Shown here: positions 44,951 through 52,983 of the stretch, piece by piece
Position numbering within the stretch: position 1 is the first letter of the stretch
How the letters are laid out: each line of letters starts with the position of its first letter
Source: Pseudomonadota bacterium
Lineage (GTDB): Bacteria; Pseudomonadota; Gammaproteobacteria; Burkholderiales; Methylophilaceae
Assembly: GCA_029556915.1 (NCBI GenBank)
Contig: JAKQIT010000146.1
Span: 19,000-82,999 of the forward strand
Direction: 5' to 3'
Length of the DNA stretch: 64,000 nucleotides
Notes under the pieces: model-generated
What the model saw: only the letters and a program-made list of their open reading frames with translations
The model's database searches: none
What the model was told of the DNA's origin: nothing
Position numbers and translations under genes: made by a program

Positions 44951-45310
44951 TTAAAATTCAAATATTGTTTTTAAGTTATTTAGTTTCTCTGTTTTAAAAA
45001 GTTTGGTATCTAATGGACTATCTGCAAGCTCTTCAAAATCAAATATGTTATTAACTGTTTGATTAAGTTTATATAGCTTCTTTAAAGCACACCATTTAAC
45101 AAGTCTGCAAGCTTCTAAATCTTTTTCTGTTTGTTTAATATTGTCTTTGTTCCATTTTTTATAAACTTTAAGATTAAGCTTGTAATCTTTTTGTTGTAAT
45201 ACATATATAGTATATGCATTAGTGTTTAAATAAAGCCTGTCTGTATTAGCTTTAAATGTGTGGTCTATTTTTAAATCTGTTAATACTTTACTTAATTCTT
45301 CTAAATTCAT
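44951..45310 (-). CDS. Element protein of unknown function (119 aa)
   Basis: The product is a small basic protein. Its first half has a beta-rich look (DHTFKANTDRLYLNTNAYTI, then YVLQQKDYKLNLKVYKKW), and its second half is helical. No domain is recognised. The ATG is preceded by the conserved element leader AATAATAATAAAAAGGAG. It is 21 bp downstream of the relaxase gene on the same strand, so it may be co-transcribed with the mobilization genes. Confidence 0.55.
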   Translation of the reverse strand: MNLEELSKVLTDLKIDHTFKANTDRLYLNTNAYTIYVLQQKDYKLNLKVYKKWNKDNIKQTEKDLEACRLVKWCALKKLYKLNQTVNNIFDFEELADSPLDTKLFKTEKLNNLKTIFEF

Positions 45311-45331
45311 TTTTGAAACTCCTTTTTATTA

Positions 45332-47263
45332 TTATTTTTGTATTTCGGTTGTTTTGTCTTTCGCAAGTGATAGCACTTTATATTTATCATTTAAATGATT
45401 ATTTATTTTTGAGTGTATAGATAAGTGTTTATTTAATTCGTTGTTAAGTTTTCCGTCTGTAAGATTATCTTTATTTTCTTCAAGTTCTAAAAGTTTATCT
45501 TGTAGTTGTTGCTCGTTGATTTCACTTATTTTTTCAATATTAGATAATGTTAAGTCATTAAGATTATTATCAATATATTGCTTAATTTCAAAATCAAGTA
45601 ATTTATCAGCATATTCATTTAAAGATAATTTAAGATGTTTATTAAGTTCTAATTTTTCTTCAAATTCTTTTTGTCTTTTAGCTCTTTCTTCATTTTCTAA
45701 GTGTTTTGATTTATCTGCTTCTTTTGAGCTTTCTGCATTATTTGAAGATACAGAATTATCAATATTACTTACACTATCTTCATTAGATATTGCTTTATTG
45801 CTTTTCTCTTCTGCCATTAATTGAGTTTTGAGCATTCCTATTTGTTGCATTAACATTTGAAATTGAAAAGCAAAATCTTCGGCTTTTGGGTCTAATAAAA
45901 ATAATTTGTCTTCAAGGTTTTTTAGATTACTTAAAATTTCGTTTTTATCTCTGGCTGGACCTAATGCCATATCAATATTATTTTTAGGTTTGTTGATATT
46001 ATTCATAAGTCCATTAAATTTTTGTTCTAATGGTTTAGATTGTGTTTTAGTTGGTTTTGATTGTTTAGTGTCTTTGTTATTTGATATATTATTATTTTTG
46101 TTTGATATTTTTTTAAATGCATTGTTTGCACTACTTATTTTATAGTTTTCTGCTTGTTTTTGTATGAATGAGTTTTTAGAATAAAACATAACTTGTTTTG
46201 TTATTGAAGTTAATTTTTTATCATTTTTATATTCTTCAAATATTTCTTTGCTTGATTTAGTTGAGAATTTAGCTTGATTGTTTGCAATAGTTTTTAATTT
46301 CTTTAATGAAATACCTGCTTTATTATCTTTCATTATTTCACTAAAAGATTTGTGATTATCTTTTTGATTAGATTTAATAGATTGTAATTTATCAATATCA
46401 AAGCCTAAATCTTTTGCATTTGATTGCCAGTAAGTTCTTAAATCTTCTAAATTATGACTATCTTTTTTAGCTCTTACTTTTAAACTTATATTTTTCTTTT
46501 CATTATAAGTTGCACTTTCTCCTGCTAATTTATCAATTTGTTGAGTTCTTTTTGAAAAATTATCTCTTAAATCGTCTGTAATTCCTTTTACTTTAAAATT
46601 ACCGTGTTTATCTTCTTGCTCTATATTAAAGCCTAATTCTTGAAGTCCTTTTGCAAGTTCTAATTGTCCTACACTATCAAAATATTTTAATGTTTCGTGT
46701 CCGTTGTTCTTTTCATATTTAGCTTGTAATAGTGTATGACTGTGAAATTGTCCGTCTTTACCTAATGATTTAGGAAATACTGTTATATGTGTGTGTTCCT
46801 GGGGGTCTATTATTCCTAATGGGTTAATATCTTTATCATTAACTTCTCTGCTTGTGTGATGGTTAAAAATAGCCATTCCAGTAGCTTTGGCTAATTCAAA
46901 AGATGTTTTACCGTTTTCAGTTTTTCTAATGTATGTATTCTGTTCTATTGCTTTACATATATTATTTACTGCTTTATCTCTTATGCCGTCCATTTTTAAC
47001 CTTGTTTCACTATCTACAAGGTTATAAATTAAAGTCCAGTCCTTAGGTGGTGAAAAGCATATATCTACACCTTTATTATCTTCTCCTCCGTGTTCTATCA
47101 TTTTTAAATACTTATTTTCAGTGACTTCTTTATTTTCTAATTTTTGAAATCTCATTAAAGAGCCTTTAAAAATACCTTTCTCATTATCATTTTCACTATA
47201 ATAATCGTGTTGTGAATGTTCTAAATGATAACTAACATTACTTATTTTACTCATTGAAATCAT
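45332..47263 (-). CDS. MobF (TrwC-type) conjugative relaxase without helicase domain
   Basis: The 643-residue protein starts like TrwC relaxases, with adjacent tyrosines at 21-22 in HDYYSEND. It continues with VDICFSPPKDWTLIYNL (about 66-82) and the HUH metal site, NHHTSRE (about 144-150) plus EHTHITVFPK (about 156-165). FHSHTLLQAKYE and YFDSVGQLELAKGLQELGFN complete the fold to about residue 300. The enzyme nicks oriT and pilots the strand through Tyr-DNA linkage. The helicase half present in TrwC and TraI is absent; instead there is a 340-residue Ser/Asn/Lys-rich coiled-coil tail. Its start overlaps the coupling ATPase stop (ATGA), with GGAG eight bases upstream. Confidence 0.8.
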   Translation of the reverse strand: MISMSKISNVSYHLEHSQHDYYSENDNEKGIFKGSLMRFQKLENKEVTENKYLKMIEHGGEDNKGVDICFSPPKDWTLIYNLVDSETRLKMDGIRDKAVNNICKAIEQNTYIRKTENGKTSFELAKATGMAIFNHHTSREVNDKDINPLGIIDPQEHTHITVFPKSLGKDGQFHSHTLLQAKYEKNNGHETLKYFDSVGQLELAKGLQELGFNIEQEDKHGNFKVKGITDDLRDNFSKRTQQIDKLAGESATYNEKKNISLKVRAKKDSHNLEDLRTYWQSNAKDLGFDIDKLQSIKSNQKDNHKSFSEIMKDNKAGISLKKLKTIANNQAKFSTKSSKEIFEEYKNDKKLTSITKQVMFYSKNSFIQKQAENYKISSANNAFKKISNKNNNISNNKDTKQSKPTKTQSKPLEQKFNGLMNNINKPKNNIDMALGPARDKNEILSNLKNLEDKLFLLDPKAEDFAFQFQMLMQQIGMLKTQLMAEEKSNKAISNEDSVSNIDNSVSSNNAESSKEADKSKHLENEERAKRQKEFEEKLELNKHLKLSLNEYADKLLDFEIKQYIDNNLNDLTLSNIEKISEINEQQLQDKLLELEENKDNLTDGKLNNELNKHLSIHSKINNHLNDKYKVLSLAKDKTTEIQK

Positions 47264-49428
47264 ATTTCTAACTCCTTATCTTTCTTTTTTGTTATTGTTG
47301 TTTTTAATTCATTTGTAAGAGTGATATTGTTATTAGTATTTTTACTTGTAAAATTATCAATCATATCTCCTACTGCACTTGCTATACTTAATGAAGGGTC
47401 AATAGAATGAGCTAATTGCTCTTCTAATGCATTTGCAATAGGGTTAATATCGTCTAAAAAATCTAAATCAGATGCTTCATTATGTATTGTTTCTATTTCT
47501 TGTTGTATCTCTATTACTTCTTCTTTTACAGTTTCTAATTCTTTATCTTCTTCTGTAATTGATTTATTTAGATTTACTTTAATATTATTTGAAGTTATAG
47601 ATTTAGTAATTTTCTTTAATTTTTTTGGAAAGCTTACAGTTGGCATAATGATTAAAGGTAAAGTATTATTTTGAGAGAATTTGAATAATATTCTTACACC
47701 TATAAATTTATTATTTGTATCAAATTGTGGACCTAATAAATTATTTAATTCATTAATGTTATATGCTGGTTGTCTTTTTTCATTTGTTTTATTTGAAAAT
47801 GTTTGTCCTGTTGCCGTAAAGTTGCTTGTAGTTGAATATTCAATAATGTCTTGTTCTCCTATTATTTCTTTAACATATTCAATATCGTCACTTGCAAATC
47901 TACATATAACTTTATTTTGAAAGCTTGCCATAAAGCTTTTACTATCTGCTGGCTTACCATTGCTTTGAAACTTTTCTTTTATTTGGCTTGCTCTTTGTAA
48001 TATAACTGTTGTTCTTATTTGCTTACTTCTTCCTACATCTGGCAATTTCATAAATGTATCTAATGAGATTGAAGATAATTGTGGGAATTCGTCTAAAATA
48101 AAATGTATTTGTGAAGTTGGTTTATATGAGTTATCTATAAGCTCAGGCACTATAAGATTGATAAATGCACTTATATAGCAGTTAGCTATATCACTGTATG
48201 TATTTGAGTTTGATAAAACAATAGCTTGTCTATCGTCTTTGTCTGCAATCCATTTTCTTATATTTAATGCTTTGTTCTTTTGTTTATCTCCCCAAAAGCT
48301 TGATAATGTTTCAAATTTTCTAATAATATCTATACAGCTTGCTAATACACATAATGAAGTTTTTGCATTTTGAGAATTAATATAAACACTTGCAGTTGGG
48401 TTATAAATAGATATGAAAGCATTGATTAAATCTAATTGTTCTTTATTTTTATCAAGCTCTTCTTTAAGTTTGTTTATTGAAGTGTCGTTAGTTTCTAATA
48501 AATTTGTGTCTATTGGTTGAATATTAAAACTATTCCATTTTTCTACAATATCGCCTAAATTACCTTTTACTATTCCTTTTACTTTTGTTTCTCTTACTAC
48601 ATATCTTACAAATGTTTCAATAACAGATATTGAGCCTATTTGAAAAAAGTCTGTTTTGCTTATTGCTTCTGTAAATGCTAAAACAAAAGTTCTTATCCTT
48701 GAATTTTCATTTTGAATTACTTCACTTGATATAAGGTTTAAAAAATCGATTGAATAACCTTCTTGCTTATTCCAAGGTTCTATTAAATAAAGTTTTGTAT
48801 AGCCGTCAAGTTTTGATAGTTCGTCACCTTTTACATTATGTACTATTAATTTATGCTTATTATCTATTACCTCTTTAAACATTCTATCGGTTAATACAGT
48901 TTTACCACTTCCAGCTTCTCCTGTTATAACAGTAGATAATTCTTTGATGTTTTCGGGTAAATAGATAGTATTTAATAATTTTTTATATGGTAGTTTATTG
49001 AAGTCTGTATCTCCTTCTTTTAAAAATGCTATCGTTTTGTCTTTTACATTTTTAAAATTCTTTTCAATATTTTCAATTACATTTTCTGTATCGTCTATGT
49101 AATTACCACTTTTTATAGTTTGTCTATTTGTTGGTTTAGTAATTATATTAGTTAAGAAGTATGAAACAGCTATTGATATGCTTAATAAAAATAATGTAGA
49201 TAGTTTAAAAGTTAATCTATCTATTGAAGTATCATTATTTAGAAAAAGAATTAAAGATTTTAAATAATCTATATGCATAATTTTATAAAATAAAATGTAT
49301 GTTAATAGAGAATAAAATAAAACAGTAAAGAAGATATTGAAACTAATAATATGGTTTGTGTATCTTCTATATTCACTTGGGGCTAAAATGCTATCTTGTT
49401 TTGGACTTGATATATATCTTATTTTCAT
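47260..49428 (-). CDS. Type IV coupling ATPase (TraD/TraG/VirD4-like)
   Basis: The 722-residue product has two N-terminal membrane segments (about 28-50 and 76-97). An AAA/FtsK-like ATPase follows, with Walker A ITGEAGSGKTVLTDRM (about 168-183), VHNVKGDELSKLDGY, Walker B HFILDEFPQLSSI (about 438-450) and VGRSKQIRTTVILQRASQI. It is the receptor that carries relaxase-DNA to a secretion channel. The C-terminal 130 residues are low complexity and acidic. It lies between a ribbon-helix-helix gene and the relaxase gene, whose start overlaps its stop. No channel genes accompany it. Confidence 0.83.
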   Translation of the reverse strand: MKIRYISSPKQDSILAPSEYRRYTNHIISFNIFFTVLFYSLLTYILFYKIMHIDYLKSLILFLNNDTSIDRLTFKLSTLFLLSISIAVSYFLTNIITKPTNRQTIKSGNYIDDTENVIENIEKNFKNVKDKTIAFLKEGDTDFNKLPYKKLLNTIYLPENIKELSTVITGEAGSGKTVLTDRMFKEVIDNKHKLIVHNVKGDELSKLDGYTKLYLIEPWNKQEGYSIDFLNLISSEVIQNENSRIRTFVLAFTEAISKTDFFQIGSISVIETFVRYVVRETKVKGIVKGNLGDIVEKWNSFNIQPIDTNLLETNDTSINKLKEELDKNKEQLDLINAFISIYNPTASVYINSQNAKTSLCVLASCIDIIRKFETLSSFWGDKQKNKALNIRKWIADKDDRQAIVLSNSNTYSDIANCYISAFINLIVPELIDNSYKPTSQIHFILDEFPQLSSISLDTFMKLPDVGRSKQIRTTVILQRASQIKEKFQSNGKPADSKSFMASFQNKVICRFASDDIEYVKEIIGEQDIIEYSTTSNFTATGQTFSNKTNEKRQPAYNINELNNLLGPQFDTNNKFIGVRILFKFSQNNTLPLIIMPTVSFPKKLKKITKSITSNNIKVNLNKSITEEDKELETVKEEVIEIQQEIETIHNEASDLDFLDDINPIANALEEQLAHSIDPSLSIASAVGDMIDNFTSKNTNNNITLTNELKTTITKKKDKELEI

Positions 49429-49439
49429 TTTTATTATTC

Positions 49440-49688
49440 CTATATTATTTTCTTTTGTTCTAATATAGTAATAAGCTTTTCAAAAGTTATTCTTATATCG
49501 TCTGTATCTTGTTGAATACTACTAAGCTTTTCATTTATCTTATTTTCTTCTTTAATATTTAAAGTATGATTTTCTAAAATATTACTTATATAGTCATTTA
49601 AGTTTTTAAAGATTTTATCGTCTGCTCTTTTTAAAAGTATAGTTTTTACTGATGGTTTAACTCTAATAGTTATTTGTTCTTTATTCAT
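49440..49688 (-). CDS. Ribbon-helix-helix accessory protein of the mobilization operon
   Basis: The 82-residue product has an N-terminal RHH-like fold: a beta strand EQITIRVKPSV followed by helices KTILLKRADDKIF and LNDYISNILENH. A C-terminal coiled coil (INEKLSSIQQDTDDIRITFEKL) follows. Such proteins bind oriT next to relaxases as accessory factors. It is 11 bp ahead of the coupling ATPase gene, preceded by the leader AACAATAATAAAAGGAATT. Its role in the relaxosome is inferred. Confidence 0.6.
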   Translation of the reverse strand: MNKEQITIRVKPSVKTILLKRADDKIFKNLNDYISNILENHTLNIKEENKINEKLSSIQQDTDDIRITFEKLITILEQKKII

Positions 49689-50144
49689 AATTAATTCCTT
49701 TTATTATTGTTGTTGTTGTATATTAAATATAATAGAAAAAAAATCATTATCAAGCTTTAAATCTGATTTATTTTTAAAGCTATATAAATAAAGGGTTTAA
49801 ATAGATTTAATGAATTAAATAAAAGGTTTTAGATTTAAAACTGATTTATTTAATTTGCCTTACTTTTCAATACCCGTAAGGGTTTGAGCAGAATAGCAAC
49901 CTGAAAGGGTTGCACTATGTATGAATAAATTAAGAATTAATTTATGGGTAGCTAACTTCGCCTTTTGCTTTTGTTTTTAATGTCTTATATATAAAGTCTT
50001 ACGCTTAATGTCTTACTTTCTTTTAAGCTTTTTTATATGTCTTACTTTATAGGTCTTATATTTAATGTTTGACAATTTAAAATATTTTATTATCTTATAT
50101 GTAAGGTCTTACATTTAAGGTCTTATAATTGGAAGGGGTTTAAT
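49689..50144. promoter_or_regulatory. Divergent control region with candidate oriT hairpin
   Basis: This 456-bp spacer separates the leftward mobilization genes from a small rightward gene. It contains ACCC-GTAA-GGGT near 49872 and a perfect hairpin GCAACC (49896-49901), loop TGAAAG, GGTTGC (49908-49913). To the right lies the iteron array. MobF origins of transfer have an inverted repeat close to the nick and lie next to the relaxosome genes, so this is the best oriT candidate. The nick cannot be placed. Confidence 0.45.
49979..50127 (+). repeat. Iteron-like GTCTTA array with 14-bp period
   Basis: Seven copies of GTCTTA at 49982, 49996, 50010, 50039, 50053, 50106 and 50120, most inside a unit of type TAATGTCTTANNNT. 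Intervals are 14, 14, 29, 14, 53 and 14 bp. The last copy lies 25 bp before the start codon at 50145. It could be an operator of the encoded small DNA-binding protein, or replication iterons. Confidence 0.7.
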
Positions 50145-50324
50145 ATGGCAATGAAAAGAGTTTATGAAGGTGAGAAATTAATTAAGAAAACTATATATTT
50201 AGAAAAAGAGGATGTAGAAATTTTTGAGAGGTATGCTTTATTAGAAAATAAATCATTACCTATTTTAGTAAGAGCTGTTATGAGTAAGTTTGCTGCAAGC
50301 TATAAACAGAGATTGAAACAATAA
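50145..50324 (+). CDS. Small putative DNA-binding protein (59 aa) downstream of the iterons
   Basis: The ATG at 50145 has a strong GGAAGGGG seven bases upstream. The 59-residue product is MAMKRVYEGEKLIKKTIYLE, then EDVEIFERYALLENKSLPILVRAVMSKF in pieces, then a basic tail. The strand-helix-helix layout (KKTIYL, EDVEIFERYALLE, LPILVRAVMSKF) looks like a ribbon-helix-helix repressor. A strong terminator follows at once. It is the only rightward gene in this part and probably acts on the GTCTTA array in front of it (inference). Confidence 0.6.
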   Translation: MAMKRVYEGEKLIKKTIYLEKEDVEIFERYALLENKSLPILVRAVMSKFAASYKQRLKQ

Positions 50325-50327
50325 AAT

Positions 50328-50348
50328 AAAACCCCTTGCGGGGTTTTT
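50328..50348. terminator. Bidirectional Rho-independent terminator
   Basis: Perfect hairpin AAAACCCC-TTGC-GGGGTTTT followed by TTATTATT. It lies between the convergent genes ending at 50324 and 50350. Confidence 0.85.
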
Positions 50349-50349
50349 A

Positions 50350-50547
50350 TTATTTGCATTGAGCTTCTGGAATTAGATAAGCTATTAAATAAATAATTGG
50401 AATCAATGAAAAACATAATATGTAAATTCCTAAAAGCATTACTAAAAATTCTTTTAACACTTCTTTCAATTTTCTTTCATTAATTTTCTCTAAAAATTGT
50501 GGTTCTTTTTCTGTTGTAATGTTTAATTCGTATTCTGTATTTTTCAT
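50350..50547 (-). CDS. Small membrane protein of the element (65 aa)
   Basis: The product has a charged N-terminal half (ELNITTEKEPQFLEKINERK) and a long hydrophobic stretch (about 35-60, FLVMLLGIYILCFSLIPIIYLIAYLIP) with one or two membrane helices, ending in a Cys-containing tail. No family is recognised. It follows the RHH gene at 50549 by one base. A single-pass membrane protein behind an RHH gene can be a toxin, but nothing in the sequence shows this. Confidence 0.5.
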   Translation of the reverse strand: MKNTEYELNITTEKEPQFLEKINERKLKEVLKEFLVMLLGIYILCFSLIPIIYLIAYLIPEAQCK

Positions 50548-50548
50548 T

Positions 50549-50737
50549 TTATTTTCCTTTAAAATTATTTATTGTTTTATTTATTATTGTTTTACTGTCA
50601 TTATCTTGTGTTGTTATATGCAATAATGTTAAATAATTGCTTAATGTTAAATGATAGTATTTAGCTGTATTAATCATTTCAGTTTTTAAATCTTCTGCTA
50701 CTCGTATTTGAATTATTTTGTTTTTATTGTTATTCAT
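50549..50737 (-). CDS. Ribbon-helix-helix protein (Arc/MetJ-like, 62 aa)
   Basis: The product has the pattern KIIQIRVAEDLKTEMINTAK followed by YYHLTLSNYLTLLHI, an N-terminal strand and two helices typical of RHH DNA-binding proteins. It overlaps the gene at 50730 by 8 bp and is one base ahead of the small membrane protein gene. It may be a local repressor or a relaxosome accessory factor; the target is unknown. Confidence 0.6.
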   Translation of the reverse strand: MNNNKNKIIQIRVAEDLKTEMINTAKYYHLTLSNYLTLLHITTQDNDSKTIINKTINNFKGK

Positions 50738-51059
50738 ATTTTTTATCTCCTAATGCTTTATGAAAATGAAGAGCTATAAACTTTTCCCCATTCTTAATAG
50801 TGTGATTAATTTCGTATTGTTCTAATGCTTCTTCTATTAGTTCGTCTGCGAATTCATTAAAATACAATTCTATTTTTTGGATGTCTTCATAAGAAAATCT
50901 TTTGTATATTGCAAATACTTTCAATCTTATGTTGTAAGCTATATAGCTATCATAAAAACCACCAAAATTATTAGTATCTTTTTCTGCTAATATTTCTTTT
51001 AATACTTGTTTTTTATCTTTATTAGCATTGATAAATTTATTTTTTAGTTCTGTAATCAT
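50730..51059 (-). CDS. Element protein of unknown function (109 aa)
   Basis: The product is helical and acidic, with ADELIEEALEQYEINHTIKN near the end and FGGFYDSYIAYNIRLKVFAI in the middle. No domain is recognised. It has the conserved leader AATAATAAAAAGGAG before its ATG. It lies between the gene at 51084 and the RHH gene, which it overlaps by 8 bp; all three are one leftward operon. Confidence 0.55.
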   Translation of the reverse strand: MITELKNKFINANKDKKQVLKEILAEKDTNNFGGFYDSYIAYNIRLKVFAIYKRFSYEDIQKIELYFNEFADELIEEALEQYEINHTIKNGEKFIALHFHKALGDKKYE

Positions 51060-51083
51060 ATTATTTTCTCCTTTTTATTATTA

Positions 51084-51458
51084 TTATGATTTTGTGTAAT
51101 AGTGTTTTAATTGTTCTTCTGTTAGTGTGTTTTCTTCGTGTTTATTGTTTTTAAATTTTTCCATATCAATTTCAATAAATTCTATTTCGTCATTTTCACT
51201 ATCTTTTATATATTTTTCATTACCTGTATAATTTATTTCTAATGGGTCAAAATCATTAGGTATTTCATTATCTTTTGCAAATTCTCTTTTACCGTTTTCA
51301 ACCACAAGAAAATATATTAGCTCTTCTTTTAAGTTCTTATATTCATTTTGAAAAGGTTCTTTTAAATCACCCATTGATATTTCGTGTTTAATAAAATCAT
51401 TTTGTATTTCTTGCATTAATCTTAATGCTTTTAATCTTTGATATATTTGTATTTCCAT
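51084..51458 (-). CDS. Element protein of unknown function (124 aa)
   Basis: The product is acidic, with a helical N-terminal half (IYQRLKALRLMQEIQNDFIK) and a Glu/Asp-rich second half (DSENDEIEFIEIDMEKFKNN). No domain is recognised. Its promoter at 51495-51522 carries an operator shared with the metallopeptidase-like gene upstream, and its leader has AACAATAATAATAAAAGGAG. It heads an operon of at least four leftward genes. The acidity could suggest DNA mimicry, but this is speculation. Confidence 0.55.
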   Translation of the reverse strand: MEIQIYQRLKALRLMQEIQNDFIKHEISMGDLKEPFQNEYKNLKEELIYFLVVENGKREFAKDNEIPNDFDPLEINYTGNEKYIKDSENDEIEFIEIDMEKFKNNKHEENTLTEEQLKHYYTKS

Positions 51459-51494
51459 TTTTTAAACTCCTTTTATTATTATTGTTGTATTTTT

Positions 51495-51522
51495 AATATA
51501 GTAAATGTATTTACATTGTCAA
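51495..51522 (-). promoter_or_regulatory. Promoter with palindromic operator, copy 1
   Basis: On the minus strand TTGACA (51522-51517), 16-bp spacer and TATATT (51500-51495). The spacer contains the inverted repeat AATGTA-AA-TACATT, and an extra AATGTA-like half site (AAATGTATTGACA) lies on the -35 side. The same arrangement recurs at 52354-52381. Confidence 0.65.
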
Positions 51523-51541
51523 TACATTTAGGATATTTATT

Positions 51542-52318
51542 TTAAAATGTTATTGCTTTACTTCTTATTTTTTCTGCATAAATACAAGATTTATTGTATA
51601 AATCTTTTAAGTTCTTAAATTTTATACTTCTTATTAAATCGTCAAACTTACATACATTTATTGAAAGTAAAGAATATGCAGGGTCTTCGTGTATATCGTA
51701 TGCTCTAAAAAAACATCTTTGATTATCTAAAAAATCATTATCTTTTTTGTTTATTAGAATGTCGTCACTTTTAAAGTAATATTTATTAAATAAACAATAA
51801 TTAAATATTGCAAATTCTAATGTATGAAGATAATTTTTATTATTTGAAAAATGATATAAAGCAACATGTGAAAACTCATGAATTAAAAGCCTTGCAAAAC
51901 TTGACTCATTATTTTTATTAATTTCTATTATATTTTCAGTAACTTTTGCAAGTCCTGCATAATTTCCAATATCTTTAAATTCAATTTTTAAAGATATTAG
52001 TAATTTTTCTAAAATATCATTTTCTTTTTTATTTTCTTGATATATTTCATCTGTAATATTTATGTAACTTTTGTTATCATAGTAATTCATATTATTATCT
52101 TGGCTAATAGTGTAAATTATTGATTGCCAGCAACTATTTATATCTTTTATATATTGTTTTTTAATTTCTTCTCTGTTTAATTCTTTTAAATATTCTTCTT
52201 TAATTTCATTTTTCAAATCTTCCCTTTGTTTTGCTTTTTTCTTATTTTCAATAATTTCTAATTCTTCTGCTTTTGATATTTCTTCTTGATAATCTATATT
52301 TGTTATTATATTTTCCAT
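51542..52318 (-). CDS. Putative zinc metallopeptidase-like element protein
   Basis: The 258-residue protein has a charged coiled-coil N-terminus (about 10-55). A folded domain follows that contains the zinc-binding helix ARLLIHEFSHVALYHFS (about 143-159, HExxH type), and HTLEFAIFNYCLF follows about 20 residues later, where Glu could be the third ligand. The spacing resembles gluzincin-type or ImmA-like peptidases found on mobile elements, some of which inactivate repressors or help evade restriction. The substrate is unknown. It has its own operator-containing promoter, identical in design to that of the next gene. Confidence 0.55.
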   Translation of the reverse strand: MENIITNIDYQEEISKAEELEIIENKKKAKQREDLKNEIKEEYLKELNREEIKKQYIKDINSCWQSIIYTISQDNNMNYYDNKSYINITDEIYQENKKENDILEKLLISLKIEFKDIGNYAGLAKVTENIIEINKNNESSFARLLIHEFSHVALYHFSNNKNYLHTLEFAIFNYCLFNKYYFKSDDILINKKDNDFLDNQRCFFRAYDIHEDPAYSLLSINVCKFDDLIRSIKFKNLKDLYNKSCIYAEKIRSKAITF

Positions 52319-52353
52319 TTTAAATAGTCCTTTTTTATAGTTGTTATCTATTT

Positions 52354-52381
52354 AATTTAGTAAATGTATTTACATTGTCAA
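52354..52381 (-). promoter_or_regulatory. Promoter with palindromic operator, copy 2
   Basis: On the minus strand TTGACA (52381-52376), 16-bp spacer with AATGTA-AA-TACATT, and TAAATT (52359-52354). It drives the metallopeptidase-like gene and is nearly identical to the promoter at 51495-51522, so one regulator probably controls both. Confidence 0.65.
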
Positions 52382-52939
52382 TACATTTAAAGAATTTATT
52401 TTTTAATATATGAAGTCAAAAGCAGTTCGCTCGCAAGCTCGCTTCTTATGGGAAGTAGGAAAAGCAATTGATAGCAAGCTATCAAGTTATGCTTACAGCA
52501 ATGAGTTTTAAAGCTGTTTTGAAGTGTTATTGATATGTTTGTATTGCTGTGAGTGTTTAAATCGTTTGTAGAGCATTAAAATTGAGTATTAAAGCTGTTT
52601 AAGTTGTTTATTAAGTCATTAGGGGGTTGTTTTTGACTTTCGCCCGTATGGGCACACCTTTACTTACCTCCCCCGGGGGGGCTGGGGGGCGATTAAATAC
52701 TATTATTTAATTAATCTTGAATATGCAGGTTAAAAATGATGCTTTTGACTTTAAGAATTAATTAGTTTTGTTGTGAGCTTAAAGCGAACATAAACAAAAC
52801 GGCTATGCTTTTGATTTTGTTTTATCTATATCTATGTAATAGATATAGATAAATCTATATCTGTCTATCTGCTTTTTTTTATCATTCTTTGTTAAGCCAT
52901 ATAAACAAAGGCTTAAAGCACTGTAAAAGCTAAATTTAT

Positions 52940-52983
52940 TTAGTCCATTTTATTACAGTATTTCCTGTATGTTTTTGGACTAA
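52940..52983. repeat. Nested palindrome upstream of the Rep-like gene
   Basis: Outer arms TTAGTCCA (52940-52947) and TGGACTAA (52976-52983), inner arms TACAG (52954-52958) and CTGTA (52965-52969). It can form a cruciform or a long RNA hairpin. Confidence 0.55.

Noticed and set aside
45441-46145. Rightward Ser/Leu-rich open frames opposite the relaxase tail
   Set aside because: They arise from the low-complexity Asn/Lys/Ser coding of the relaxase tail on the other strand.
49979-50127. CRISPR array
   Set aside because: The GTCTTA units are short, their interval is 14 bp or irregular, and there are no spacers of 28-40 bp or cas genes.
50350-50737. Toxin-antitoxin pair (RHH protein plus small membrane protein)
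   Set aside because: The order and size would fit, but neither protein matches a known toxin or antitoxin closely, and the RHH gene is equally explained by mobilization or local control.
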